A DNA stretch of 43,946 nt from Streptomyces sp. CNH099 (GTDB lineage Bacteria; Actinomycetota; Actinomycetes; Streptomycetales; Streptomycetaceae). How positions within the stretch are numbered: position 1 is the stretch's first letter; every line of letters begins with the position of its first letter. A model generated the notes under the pieces. The model did no database searches, was not told the DNA's origin, and saw only the letters and a list, made by a program, of their open reading frames with translations. The stretch is taken from NCBI GenBank assembly GCA_000514715.1, contig AZWL01000035.1, positions 1-43,946 on the forward strand. Direction: 5' to 3'. This document shows, piece by piece, positions 17,033-25,182 of this stretch. Position numbers and translations under genes: made by a program.

Positions 17033-18028
17033 ATGTTCGACGCCCGCCACCTGCGCGTTTTCCGGGCCGTGGCCGCGACCGGCTCGTACTCCGCCGCCGC
17101 CCGCGAACTCGGCCTGACCCAGCCCGCCGTCAGCCAGCAGATGCGGGCGCTGGAGCAGGCGGCGGCCACGCCGCTGCTGGTCCGCGCGGGCCGGGAGCTG
17201 CGGCTGACCGAGGCCGGGCAGGCGCTCCTGCGGCACGCGGGCGGGATCCTCGCCGGGCTGGCCGCGGCGGAGGAGGAGGTCGCGGCGCTCGCGGGGCTGC
17301 GGGCGGGGCGGGTGCGGCTGGTGTCGTTCCCGAGCGGGAGTTCCACGATCGTGCCGGGCGCGCTGGCGGCGATGCGGGCGGCGCACCCGGGGACGCGGAT
17401 CTCGCTGGTGGACGCGGAGCCGCCGCGGTCGGTGGGGATGCTGCGGGAGGGGGAGTGCGAGATCGCGCTGGCGTTCCGCTACCCGTCGGCGGCCGTGGGC
17501 GCGGGTACGGGGCCGGGCGCGCACGCGGGTACGGACCCGGCCGCGTCGGACCCGGCCGCCGCGGCTGAGTCGGCCGAGGTGGACGCGGAGGCGGACGGCT
17601 GGGACGGGCTCGTCGTCCGGCCGCTGCTCACGGACCGGCTGCTCTGCCTGGTGCCGGAGGACCACCCCGCCGCGGCCGCCGGCCGGGTCGAGCTGGCGGA
17701 GCTGGCCGGGGAGCCGCTGATCGCGGGCTGCCCGCGGTGCCGCCGGCACCTGGTGGAGCTGTGCGAACGGGCCGGCTTCGGGCCCCGTATCGACTTCGCG
17801 ACGGACGACTACCCGGCGGTCGTCGGCCTCGTGCGCGCCGGGCTGGGGGTGGCGGTGCTGCCCGGGCTCGCGGTGCGGGCGGTGCCGCCGCGGGGGGTCG
17901 TCACCGTGCCGCTGGCGCCGGCGGCACGGCGGGAGGTGGTGGCGCTGACGCTGCCGGACCTGGCCCGGGTGCCGGCGGTGGCGGCGATGCTCGACCGGCT
18001 GGCGACGGCCGCCGCGCCCGCCCCGTAG
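17033..18028 (+). CDS. LysR-family transcriptional regulator
   Basis: A 331-residue regulator. The winged helix-turn-helix is at residues 1-60: HLRVFRAVAATGSYSAAARELGLTQPAVSQQMRALE, followed by LLVRAGRELRLTEAGQALL. The rest is a periplasmic-binding-protein-like effector domain (RLVSFPSGSSTIVPGALAAMR ... CEIALAFRYPS). An Ala/Glu/Asp-rich stretch near residues 150-185 interrupts the effector domain, probably a surface loop. It is divergent from the MOSC gene, whose expression it may control together with its own. Its 3' end is 9 bases from the convergent whiD end. The inducer cannot be inferred. Confidence 0.92.
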   Translation: MFDARHLRVFRAVAATGSYSAAARELGLTQPAVSQQMRALEQAAATPLLVRAGRELRLTEAGQALLRHAGGILAGLAAAEEEVAALAGLRAGRVRLVSFPSGSSTIVPGALAAMRAAHPGTRISLVDAEPPRSVGMLREGECEIALAFRYPSAAVGAGTGPGAHAGTDPAASDPAAAAESAEVDAEADGWDGLVVRPLLTDRLLCLVPEDHPAAAAGRVELAELAGEPLIAGCPRCRRHLVELCERAGFGPRIDFATDDYPAVVGLVRAGLGVAVLPGLAVRAVPPRGVVTVPLAPAARREVVALTLPDLARVPAVAAMLDRLATAAAPAP

Positions 18029-18037
18029 CGCACGGTC

Positions 18038-18352
18038 TCAGTTGTGGTGTGTGGGCGCCGGTGCCGGCGCCCGGTGCCGGGCGCGGCCCAGCAGCTCCTC
18101 GCGCTCGTCCTCCGTCAGCCCGCCCCACACGCCGTACGGCTCACGAACCGCCAGCGCGTGCGCCGCGCACTCCGCGCGCACGGGGCAGCGCATGCACACC
18201 TCCTTGGCGGATGCTTCCCGTGCGCTGCGGGCGGCGCCCCGCTCCCCTTCCGGGTGAAAGAACAGCGAGCTGTCGACACCGCGGCAGGCTGCGATGAGCT
18301 GCCAGTCCCACAGATCGGCGTTCGGGCCCGGCAGACGGGAGAAATCAGCCAT
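18038..18352 (-). CDS. whiD: WhiB-family regulator WhiD
   Basis: A 104-residue iron-sulfur transcription factor required in Streptomyces for late sporulation (established for WhiD). The four [4Fe-4S] ligands are C23, C53, C56 and C62 (AAC ... CMRCPVRAEC), which I recall as the WhiD numbering. The family turn YGVWGGLTEDERE is followed by a basic C terminus for DNA contact. ATG 18352 has AAGGTGA upstream. The neighbour on the other side of the promoter region is bldM, as in S. coelicolor. Wbl proteins usually work by binding region 4 of the principal sigma factor. The assignment to WhiD rather than another Wbl rests on ligand spacing and synteny. Confidence 0.88.
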   Translation of the reverse strand: MADFSRLPGPNADLWDWQLIAACRGVDSSLFFHPEGERGAARSAREASAKEVCMRCPVRAECAAHALAVREPYGVWGGLTEDEREELLGRARHRAPAPAPTHHN

Positions 18353-18607
18353 TTTGTATCACCTTGGAAGCGCCACGGAAGACCCCTAACGGTCGTGACA
18401 CTACCTCTCCGGACTTACCAGATGTAAATAGTACTCATAGTGAAAATAGAAAACAGCTGATCAGAACGGGCTTAATTGGTGCATTCGGGTCGTGGCGCGG
18501 CGCGGCGTGGCGGCTCTTACTCCGTGACCGGTTCATCACCTAGAGTGGCGATGTGTGTGGCCCCGGTCCCCGCGGCGACAGCCGTTGCCACAGGTGCCGG
18601 AAGCCCC
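18353..18607. promoter_or_regulatory. whiD-bldM divergent control region, AT-rich part
   Basis: The 407-bp region between the divergent whiD and bldM genes has no supported gene. About 18420-18476 is strikingly AT-rich for this genome and probably carries the whiD promoter(s); no single -35/-10 pair stands out. TTACTCCGTGAC at 18517-18528 is a loose match to a BldD-type palindrome, and bldM is a known BldD target. Confidence 0.45.
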
Positions 18608-18635
18608 CGTAACTCTTTCGGGTGACCGTCGTTGA
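18608..18635 (+). promoter_or_regulatory. Sigma-BldN-type promoter of bldM
   Basis: CGTAAC (18608-18613), 16-bp spacer, CGTTGA (18630-18635). This matches the promoter type recognised by the ECF sigma factor BldN, for which bldM is the classic target in S. coelicolor. Transcription would start near 18642, leaving a leader of about 120 bases before the ATG at 18760. Confidence 0.8.
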
Positions 18636-18759
18636 GAGTGCGGAAGCGGTTGACCGCGTTCGTCCCGGGCGCGCCCGATGAACGGTCGACCGCCGAAGGT
18701 GACGATACGTACCAGCCCTGGAGGCTCAAGGTGACGCGCATCAGCTCCGGAGGGCGGCC

Positions 18760-19371
18760 ATGACTTCCGTCCTCGTTTGCGACGACTCCCCACTCGCCCG
18801 AGAGGCGCTTCGCCGCGCGGTCGCGACCGTGCCCGGCGTAGAGCGCGTGACGACGGCGGCTAACGGCGAAGAAGTGCTCCGCCGCTGGGGTGCCGATCGT
18901 TCGGACCTGATTCTGATGGACGTACGGATGCCCGGCCTCGGCGGCGTCGAGACCGTGCGCCGGCTGCTCTCCGCCGACCCGGGGGCGCGGATCATCATGC
19001 TGACCGTGGCCGAGGACCTCGACGGCGTGGCCCTCGCGGTCGCCGCCGGCGCCCGCGGCTACCTGCACAAGGACGCCTCCCGCGCCGAGCTGCGCGCCAC
19101 CGTCACGCAGGCCCTCGCCGACCCGACGTGGCGGCTCGCGCCGCGGCGGCTGCGCTCCACCGAGATGGGGGCCGCGCCGACGCTCACGGCGCGCGAGATC
19201 CAGGTGCTCGAAGGCATGAGCCACGGGCGGTCCAACGCCGAGATCGGCCGCGAACTCTTCCTCTCCGAGGACACCGTGAAGACGCACGCGCGCAGGCTTT
19301 TCAAAAAACTCGGCGCGTCCGACCGCGCGCACGCCGTGGCGCTCGGGTTCCGCTGGGGTCTCGTACGCTGA
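18760..19371 (+). CDS. bldM: Response regulator BldM
   Basis: A 203-residue NarL/FixJ-type regulator needed for aerial hyphae and sporulation in Streptomyces. The receiver domain starts VLVCDDSPLAREAL, and the usual phosphorylation position is D54 in LILMDVRMPG. BldM is an atypical orphan regulator whose function in S. coelicolor does not need phosphorylation (established). The C-terminal LuxR-type helix-turn-helix reads LTAREIQVLEGMSHGRSNAEIGRELFLSEDTVKTHARRLFKKLGASDR. CCGGAGGG precedes the ATG. It sits between whiD and the shbA-type sigma gene and follows a sigma-BldN promoter. Length and context agree with BldM. Confidence 0.93.
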   Translation: MTSVLVCDDSPLAREALRRAVATVPGVERVTTAANGEEVLRRWGADRSDLILMDVRMPGLGGVETVRRLLSADPGARIIMLTVAEDLDGVALAVAAGARGYLHKDASRAELRATVTQALADPTWRLAPRRLRSTEMGAAPTLTAREIQVLEGMSHGRSNAEIGRELFLSEDTVKTHARRLFKKLGASDRAHAVALGFRWGLVR

Positions 19372-19672
19372 CCTGCCGCGCATCCGCCGCGCCGGGGGCC
19401 GGTGCCCCGGCCCTGCACACCCGTCCCGTACGCGGCGGCGGGCCCGCGGGCGGGGGCCGCGGGCCGCGGGACGGCCCGGTTTCGCGCGCGAAGGCGCATG
19501 CTTGAGGCATGGGTTCTTGTGGGCGGCGCGCAGGGGGCACAGCGGAATCCCGGACGGGGGAAGCGAAGGGAGGGCGCTCGTGGTGACTGTCCGCGCAGTT
19601 GCGCATAACGCTTCGGTCTACAACGACGGCCGCGATACCGCGGAACGTTCGGGGGCGAGGCACCATGGACGG
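19372..19672. other. bldM-shbA intergenic region
   Basis: About 300 bases with no separate gene. GCCGGGG/CCCCGGC at 19391-19411 (7-base loop) may end bldM transcription. From 19580 the sigma-factor frame is open with GTG codons behind GGGAGGG, so part of this region could be coding if the earlier start is used. Confidence 0.45.
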
Positions 19673-20275
19673 ATGCGCGGCAACGAGACCACTGTTTCCC
19701 AGACGGCCGAAAGGCCGGGCGAGATCAGGGGCCTCGTACAGCTTGCCGCCGAGGGCGACGAGCGCGCGACGCACGATCTGCTGGCCCACGTGCATCCGCT
19801 GGCGCTCCGCTATGTTCGCACGCGGCTGCACCGGTTGCCGGGCGACGCACGGCACTTCGTCGACGATCTCGCGCAGGAGGTCTGTATCGCGGTGCTCTGC
19901 GCGCTCCCGCGCTACCGCGACACCGGCCGCCCCTTCGAGGCCTTCGTCTTCGCCATCGCCGCGCACAAGGTCGCGGACCTGCAGCGGGCGGCGATGCGCG
20001 GCCCCGGCTCCACCGCCGTGCCCTCCGACGAGATGCCGGAGCGGCCGGACGACTCGCTGGGGCCCGAGGAGCAGGCGCTGCTGAGCAGCGACGCCGAATG
20101 GGCGAAGCAGCTGCTGGCGAGCCTGCCGGCGAACCAGCGGGAGCTGCTGCTGCTGCGGGTCGCGGCGGGCTTCAGCGCGGAGGAGACGGGCCGGATGCTC
20201 GGGATGACGCCGGGCGCGGTGCGGGTGGCGCAGCACCGGGCGCTGAGCAGGCTGCGGGCGCTGGCGCGCCAGTAG
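19673..20275 (+). CDS. shbA: ECF sigma factor, ShbA type
   Basis: A 200-residue ECF sigma factor. Region 2 spans LVQLAAEGDERATHDLLAHVHPLALRYVRTRL to DDLAQEVCIAVLCALPRYRDTGRPFEAFVFAIAAHKVADLQRA. Region 4 reads LASLPANQRELLLLRVAAGFSAEETGRMLGMTPGAVRVAQHRALSRLR. In S. griseus, ShbA drives transcription of hrdB, the principal sigma gene, and lies in the same whiD-bldM-guaB neighbourhood (from memory). I chose ATG 19673; GTG 19580 or 19583, behind GGGAGGG, would add about 30 residues and cannot be excluded. No anti-sigma gene is adjacent. It runs toward guaB, which starts 149 bases on. Confidence 0.85.
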   Translation: MRGNETTVSQTAERPGEIRGLVQLAAEGDERATHDLLAHVHPLALRYVRTRLHRLPGDARHFVDDLAQEVCIAVLCALPRYRDTGRPFEAFVFAIAAHKVADLQRAAMRGPGSTAVPSDEMPERPDDSLGPEEQALLSSDAEWAKQLLASLPANQRELLLLRVAAGFSAEETGRMLGMTPGAVRVAQHRALSRLRALARQ

Positions 20276-20356
20276 CGGCGGGCCGCCCGCGGCGTACGGA
20301 CCGAAGGCCCGCCGGCCGCCGGACTTCGTACCTTCGTGCACCCGTCACCAGGCCCG

Positions 20357-20386
20357 TTACGGACCTGCCCGGCGCGCCGTTACCAT
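20357..20386 (+). promoter_or_regulatory. Candidate guaB promoter
   Basis: TTACGG (20357-20362), 18-bp spacer, TACCAT (20381-20386), about 40 bases before the guaB ATG. A vegetative-type promoter with a weak -35. Confidence 0.4.
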
Positions 20387-20424
20387 GGTCAGTCCCATCG
20401 GGCAAGACCCACCGGAAGGGTGTC

Positions 20425-21930
20425 ATGACAGAGCGCGCCGCCGACGTCCCTGACAAGTTCGCCACCATCGGGCTCACCTTCGACGACGTGCTGCTGCTGC
20501 CCGGTGCCGCCGACATGGCCCCGGGCGAGATCGACACCTCCAGTCGCGTGTCGCGGAACGTCAGGGTGAACATCCCGCTGCTCTCCGCCGCCATGGACCG
20601 GGTCACCGAGTCCCGGATGGCCATCGCCATGGCCCGCCAGGGCGGCGTCGGCGTGCTGCACCGCAACCTCTCCATCGAGGACCAGGCCAAGAAGGTCGAC
20701 CAGGTCAAGCGCTCCGAGTCCGGCATGGTCGCCGACCCGATCACCATCCGCCCCGACGCCACCCTCGCCGAGGCGGACGCGCTCTGCGGCCGGTTCCGTA
20801 TCAGCGGCGTGCCGGTGACCGACGAGGGCGGCCGGCTCGTCGGCATCGTCACCAACCGCGACATGGCCTTCGAGCCCGACCGGAGCGTCGAGGTGCGCTC
20901 GATCATGACGCCGATGCCGCTGGTCACCGGCCGGGTCGGGATCTCCGGCGCCGAGGCCGTGGAGCTGCTGCGCCGGCACAAGATCGAGAAGCTGCCGCTG
21001 GTCGACGACCGGGACGTGCTCAAGGGCCTCATCACGGTCAAGGACTTCGTGAAGGCCGAGAAGTACCCGAACGCCGCCAAGGACGACGAGGGCCGCCTGC
21101 TCGTCGGCGCGGCCGTCGGCGTCGCGGGCGACGCGTACGACCGCGCGCAGGCGCTCGTCGAGGCCGGCGCGGACTTCATCGTCGTGGACACCGCGCACGG
21201 CCACTCGCGGCTCGTCGGCGACATGGCCGCGAAGATCAAGTCGAACGCGGCCGTCGACGTCGTCGCCGGCAACGTCGCCACCCGCGACGCCGCCCAGGCG
21301 CTGGTCGACGCGGGCGTCGACGGCATCAAGGTCGGCGTCGGCCCCGGCTCCATCTGCACCACCCGCGTGGTCGCCGGCGTCGGCGTCCCGCAGGTCACCG
21401 CGATCTACGAGGCCGCGCTCGCCGCCCGGGACGCCGGCGTGCCGGTCATCGGCGACGGCGGCCTGCAGTACAGCGGCGACATCGCCAAGGCGCTCGTCGC
21501 CGGCGCGGACACCGTGATGCTCGGCAGCCTGCTGGCGGGCTGCGAGGAGTCCCCGGGCGAGCTGCTGTTCATCAACGGCAAGCAGTTCAAGTCGTACCGC
21601 GGCATGGGGTCGCTCGGCGCGATGCAGTCGCGCGGCGGCGCCACGTCGTACTCCAAGGACCGCTACTTCCAGGAAGAGGTCAAGAGCGACGACCAGCTGA
21701 TCGCCGAGGGTATCGAGGGCCAGGTCCCGTACCGCGGCCCGCTCGCCTCCGTCGTCCACCAGCTGATCGGCGGGCTCCGGCAGTCCATGTTCTACGTCGG
21801 CGGGCGCACCGTCCCGGAGATGAAGGACCACGGCCGCTTCGTCCGCATCACCTCCGCGGGCCTGAAGGAGAGCCACCCGCACGACATCCAGATGACGACC
21901 GAGGCCCCGAACTACTCCCGCAAGGCCTGA
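20425..21930 (+). CDS. guaB: Inosine-5'-monophosphate dehydrogenase GuaB
   Basis: A 501-residue NAD-dependent enzyme converting IMP to XMP, the committed step of GMP synthesis. The barrel starts IGLTFDDVLLLPG. A CBS-domain pair occupies roughly residues 95-215 (MVADPITIRPDATLAEA and SIMTPMPLVTGRVGISGAEA). The catalytic cysteine is C311 in GVGPGSICTTR, and the mobile flap region carries YRGMGSLGAM. ATG 20425 has GGAAGGG upstream and gives the standard N terminus. It is followed after 54 bases by the guaB3 paralogue. Confidence 0.97.
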   Translation: MTERAADVPDKFATIGLTFDDVLLLPGAADMAPGEIDTSSRVSRNVRVNIPLLSAAMDRVTESRMAIAMARQGGVGVLHRNLSIEDQAKKVDQVKRSESGMVADPITIRPDATLAEADALCGRFRISGVPVTDEGGRLVGIVTNRDMAFEPDRSVEVRSIMTPMPLVTGRVGISGAEAVELLRRHKIEKLPLVDDRDVLKGLITVKDFVKAEKYPNAAKDDEGRLLVGAAVGVAGDAYDRAQALVEAGADFIVVDTAHGHSRLVGDMAAKIKSNAAVDVVAGNVATRDAAQALVDAGVDGIKVGVGPGSICTTRVVAGVGVPQVTAIYEAALAARDAGVPVIGDGGLQYSGDIAKALVAGADTVMLGSLLAGCEESPGELLFINGKQFKSYRGMGSLGAMQSRGGATSYSKDRYFQEEVKSDDQLIAEGIEGQVPYRGPLASVVHQLIGGLRQSMFYVGGRTVPEMKDHGRFVRITSAGLKESHPHDIQMTTEAPNYSRKA

Positions 21931-21984
21931 CCGGACCCGCCGGGGGATACTGGGGGCGGCAACCGTCTGGAAAGGGCAGTATTC

Positions 21985-23100
21985 GTGACCGAGATCGAGA
22001 TCGGCCGGGGCAAGCGCGGGCGCAAGGCGTACGCCTTCGACGACATCGCCATCGTGCCGAGCCGGCGCACCCGGGACCCGAAGGAGGTCTCGATCGCCTG
22101 GCAGATCGACGCCTACCGCTTCGAGCTGCCCTTCCTCGCCGCCCCGATGGACTCGGTCGTCTCGCCGGAGGCGGCCATAAGGATCGGGCGCTTCGGCGGT
22201 CTTGGCGTGCTCAACCTCGAAGGGCTGTGGACCCGTTACGAGGACCCGGAGCCGCTGCTCGCCGAGATCGCCGCGCTCGACGAGCACGACGCGACGCGGC
22301 GGATGCAGGACATCTACGCCGAGCCGATCAAGGAGGAGCTGATCGGCCGGCGGCTGGCGGAGGTCCGCGAGTCCGGCGTGGTCACGGCCGCGGCGCTGTC
22401 GCCGCAGCGCACGGCGCAGTTCTCCAAGACCGTGGTCGACGCGGGCGTGGACATCTTCGTCATCCGCGGCACGACGGTCTCCGCCGAGCACGTCTCGTCG
22501 GCGGCCGAGCCGCTGAACCTCAAGCAGTTCATCTACGAACTCGACGTGCCCGTCATCGTCGGCGGCTGCGCCACGTACACGGCGGCACTGCATCTGATGC
22601 GCACGGGCGCGGCGGGCGTGCTGGTCGGCTTCGGCGGCGGCGCGGCGCACACCACCCGCAACGTCCTGGGCATCCAGGTGCCGATGGCGACGGCGGTGGC
22701 CGACGTCGCGGCGGCCCGCCGGGACTACATGGACGAGTCCGGCGGCCGCTATGTGCACGTCATCGCGGACGGCGGCGTCGGCTGGTCCGGCGACCTGCCG
22801 AAGGCGGTGGCGTGCGGGGCGGACGCGGTGATGATGGGCTCCCCGCTGGCGCGCGCGACGGACGCGCCGGGGCAGGGGCACCACTGGGGCATGGAGGCCG
22901 TGCACGAGGACGTGCCGCGCGGGAAGGTGATGAACCTGGGCGCGGTGGGGACCACGGAGGAGGTCCTGCTGGGCCCGTCGCACACGACGGACGGGTCGAT
23001 GAACTTCTTCGGCGCGCTGCGGCGGGCGATGGCGACGACGGGGTACTCGGAGCTGAAGGAGTTCCAGCGCGTCGAGGTGACGGTGGCGCGCTCGCGCTGA
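21985..23100 (+). CDS. guaB3: GuaB3-family IMP dehydrogenase-related protein
   Basis: A 371-residue CBS-less relative of IMP dehydrogenase. It starts with GTG 21985 behind AAAGGG. The barrel begins IEIGRGKRGRKAYAFDDIAIVPSRRTRDP, and LPFLAAPMDSVVSPEAAIRIGRFGGLGVLNLEG follows. The phosphate-binding strand reads HVIADGGVGWSGDLPKAVACGADAVMMGSPLA. The catalytic-loop position, GSICTTR in GuaB, is here GFGGGAAHTTR, so the nucleophilic Cys is replaced by His. This is typical, as far as I recall, of actinobacterial members, whereas cyanobacterial GuaB3 enzymes keep a Cys. The reaction in actinobacteria is therefore uncertain. Confidence 0.93.
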   Translation: MTEIEIGRGKRGRKAYAFDDIAIVPSRRTRDPKEVSIAWQIDAYRFELPFLAAPMDSVVSPEAAIRIGRFGGLGVLNLEGLWTRYEDPEPLLAEIAALDEHDATRRMQDIYAEPIKEELIGRRLAEVRESGVVTAAALSPQRTAQFSKTVVDAGVDIFVIRGTTVSAEHVSSAAEPLNLKQFIYELDVPVIVGGCATYTAALHLMRTGAAGVLVGFGGGAAHTTRNVLGIQVPMATAVADVAAARRDYMDESGGRYVHVIADGGVGWSGDLPKAVACGADAVMMGSPLARATDAPGQGHHWGMEAVHEDVPRGKVMNLGAVGTTEEVLLGPSHTTDGSMNFFGALRRAMATTGYSELKEFQRVEVTVARSR

Positions 23101-23134
23101 CACGGTTGCGCTGCGCCGCGGCACCGCCCCGGCG

Positions 23135-23707
23135 CTAGCGCACGCACCTCTCGGTCGCCAGCGCACGGCCCGCCGTGTCCTGCACCCGTACGCCGATGTC
23201 CTCGGGGGGCGAGTCCTGCGCGTCGCCGACCGCGTCCGCCGCCGTGCACACGATCTGGCGCAGGGCGGTGGGCGCGGGGCGCCATCCCCCCAGCACGGTC
23301 ACCTCGGCACCGCCGCGTGCCCGGGAGGCGAGGCGCGGCGCGGGGAGGTTCTCCGGGACGAAGCTGACCAGACCGCGGTCCCGTTCGGCCCGGCTGGTGC
23401 CCTGGACGAGCAGGTCCATGGCGTGCTGCAGCCGGGCCGCACCGCCGCTGCCGCCCGCGGCTCCGGCGCTGCGCGAGACGCGTTCGAGACCGGTGGCAGC
23501 GTAGAAGTACACGTGCGTGACGGCCGCTTCCCGGCTGTCCGGCGCCGCCAGCCCGCTCGCCGGCGGCCCGGCCGCCGCGGGGCCGCTGTCGTCGATGCCG
23601 CAGCCGGCCGACGCCGCCAGGGGCAGCACGAGGAGCACCGACAGCACCGGCAGCAGCGACGGCGTACGCAGCCCCGTGCGCCCCGTGCGCCCCGTGAGTC
23701 CCTTCAC
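23135..23707 (-). CDS. GerMN-like lipoprotein, distal copy
   Basis: A 190-residue lipoprotein. The signal peptide with a Leu/Val-rich core ends in the lipobox ASAGC. The mature N terminus GCGIDDSGPAAAGPPASG closely resembles that of the lipoprotein at 25871-26494 (GCGIADTGPSAAGEPARG). The domain has HVYFYAATGLERV, then LQHAMDLLVQGTSRAERDRGLVSFVPENL, then ALRQIVCTAADAV, the pattern of GerMN (sporulation/germination) domains. It starts with GTG 23707, overlapping the kinase stop by 4 bases (GTGA), and is last in the four-gene operon. It is convergent with guaB3. Likely an extracytoplasmic partner of the kinase (inference). Confidence 0.82.
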   Translation of the reverse strand: MKGLTGRTGRTGLRTPSLLPVLSVLLVLPLAASAGCGIDDSGPAAAGPPASGLAAPDSREAAVTHVYFYAATGLERVSRSAGAAGGSGGAARLQHAMDLLVQGTSRAERDRGLVSFVPENLPAPRLASRARGGAEVTVLGGWRPAPTALRQIVCTAADAVGDAQDSPPEDIGVRVQDTAGRALATERCVR

Positions 23708-25182
23708 GTTCCGTCCCGGGGGAGGTGGAGGGGAAGCTCCAGGGTGAACTCCGCGCCGCCGCCCGGCACGTTGGCCGCGGTGAGCGTGCCCCCGTGCAGG
23801 CGCGCGTTCTCGGCGGCGATGGCGAGGCCCAGGCCGCTGCCCTCGCTGCGGGTACGGGCCGCGTCGCCCTTGGTGAAGCGGTCGAAGACGTGCGGGAGCA
23901 CGTCCGGGGGGATGCCCGGCCCGCCGTCGGTGACGGTGAGGACGAGGCGGTCGCCCTCGCCGCGGGCCCGGACGTGGACGGGGGCTGAGGGCCCGCCGTG
24001 GCGCAGGGCGTTGCCGACGAGGTTGGCGAGCACGACGTCGATGCGGCGCGGGTCGACGGTGGCGCGCAGCCCCGGGGCGACGTCGACGTCGACCCGCTCC
24101 TGCCAGTGGCGCAGGGAGAGGGTCTTGCGGACGAGTTCGCCGACGTCGATCTGGTCGCGGTGCAGGACGGCGGCGCCCGCGTCGAACCGGGAGATCTCCA
24201 TGAGGTCGTCGACCATGCGGGCGAGCCGCCGGGTCTCGTCGGCGACCAGCCCGAGCGCCTCGGCGGTCTCCGGGTCCAGCCGTCCGGAGGCGGCGTCGGC
24301 GTCCAGCACCCCGGTCACGGCGGTCATGGCGGCGAGGGGCGTGCGCATCTCGTGCGACACGTCGGCGGCGAAGCGGCGTGCCCGGGCCTCCATGCCGCGC
24401 AGGGTCTCGGCGTCGGCCTGGAGGGTGGCGGCCATGCCGTTGAACGTGCGCGCGAGGTCGGCGAGTTCGTCGTTGCCCCGGGCGTCGATGCGCGTGTCCA
24501 GGGCGCCGGCGGCCATGTTCTCGGCGGCCGAGCGCAGCCGCCGCACCGGGCGCAGCACGCTGCCCGCCGCGAGGAGTGCGGGGACCGCGGAGAGCAGGAC
24601 GACCGGCAGCGCACCGGTGCGCGCCGCGTCGACGAGCGCGGACACGTCCTGCTCCTCGGAGGCGAGCGAGAAGGCGGCGTAGACGACGAGCCCGGAGCGG
24701 CGGGACGGCTGGTCGGCGACCATGACGGGGACGGCGACGGCGAGCCACGGGTCGCCGCCGTGGTGGAAGCGCTGCGCGACCGCGTGCCGGGCCGGGGCCC
24801 CCGCCTCCCGCAGCCCGGCGGGCAGCGGCGCGGCCCGGCCGGTGGCGGAGACGAGGGGCCCGTCGCGGTAGGCGGCGGAGGTGTGCCAGGCGCGTGAGCC
24901 GCCGGAGCGGTCGAGCTGGAGGGCGAGGGCGCGCAGGTCGCGCTCGGCGGGCCGGGCCGGCAGGTCCGGTGCGAGCGAGTCGAGTTGACCCCGCAGGTCG
25001 TGGACGGCGCGGTCCCGGGCGCGGTCCAGGGTCGCGCCGCGCGCCTGGCGGACGGTGAGCGCGGCGGCGGCGAGCACGCTCAGCGCCGACACCAGCAGGA
25101 AGGCGACGACGAGGCGGGTGCGCAGGCCGCGGGGGACGAGCCGGCGGCGCAGCGGGGGGCGGTGCGGAGAGGGGCGGTTCAC
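23704..25182 (-). CDS. Sensor histidine kinase, AfsQ2/CseC-like
   Basis: A 492-residue membrane kinase. One transmembrane helix near the N terminus (TRLVVAFLLVSALSVLAAAALTV) and a second (GALPVVLLSAVPALLAAGSVL) bound an extracytoplasmic sensor domain of about 150 residues. A HAMP linker (RPVRRLRSAAENMAAGALDTRI) follows. The H-box is SHEMRTP with phospho-acceptor H277; the ATP domain has the N-box NLVGNALRHGG, then TDGGPGIP and the G-box GSGLGLAIA. Start GTG 25182 overlaps the response regulator stop by 4 bases. The signal is unknown; lipoproteins encoded on both sides probably modulate it. Confidence 0.92.
   Translation of the reverse strand: MNRPSPHRPPLRRRLVPRGLRTRLVVAFLLVSALSVLAAAALTVRQARGATLDRARDRAVHDLRGQLDSLAPDLPARPAERDLRALALQLDRSGGSRAWHTSAAYRDGPLVSATGRAAPLPAGLREAGAPARHAVAQRFHHGGDPWLAVAVPVMVADQPSRRSGLVVYAAFSLASEEQDVSALVDAARTGALPVVLLSAVPALLAAGSVLRPVRRLRSAAENMAAGALDTRIDARGNDELADLARTFNGMAATLQADAETLRGMEARARRFAADVSHEMRTPLAAMTAVTGVLDADAASGRLDPETAEALGLVADETRRLARMVDDLMEISRFDAGAAVLHRDQIDVGELVRKTLSLRHWQERVDVDVAPGLRATVDPRRIDVVLANLVGNALRHGGPSAPVHVRARGEGDRLVLTVTDGGPGIPPDVLPHVFDRFTKGDAARTRSEGSGLGLAIAAENARLHGGTLTAANVPGGGAEFTLELPLHLPRDGT

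Noticed and set aside
18420..18476. AT-rich island as evidence of horizontal transfer
   Set aside because: It is short and lies in the whiD/bldM promoter region, where AT-rich promoters are expected.
20389..23166. Very long minus-strand open frame opposite guaB and guaB3
   Set aside because: It is a GC-codon shadow with low-complexity Arg/Asp/Val composition opposite two certain genes.
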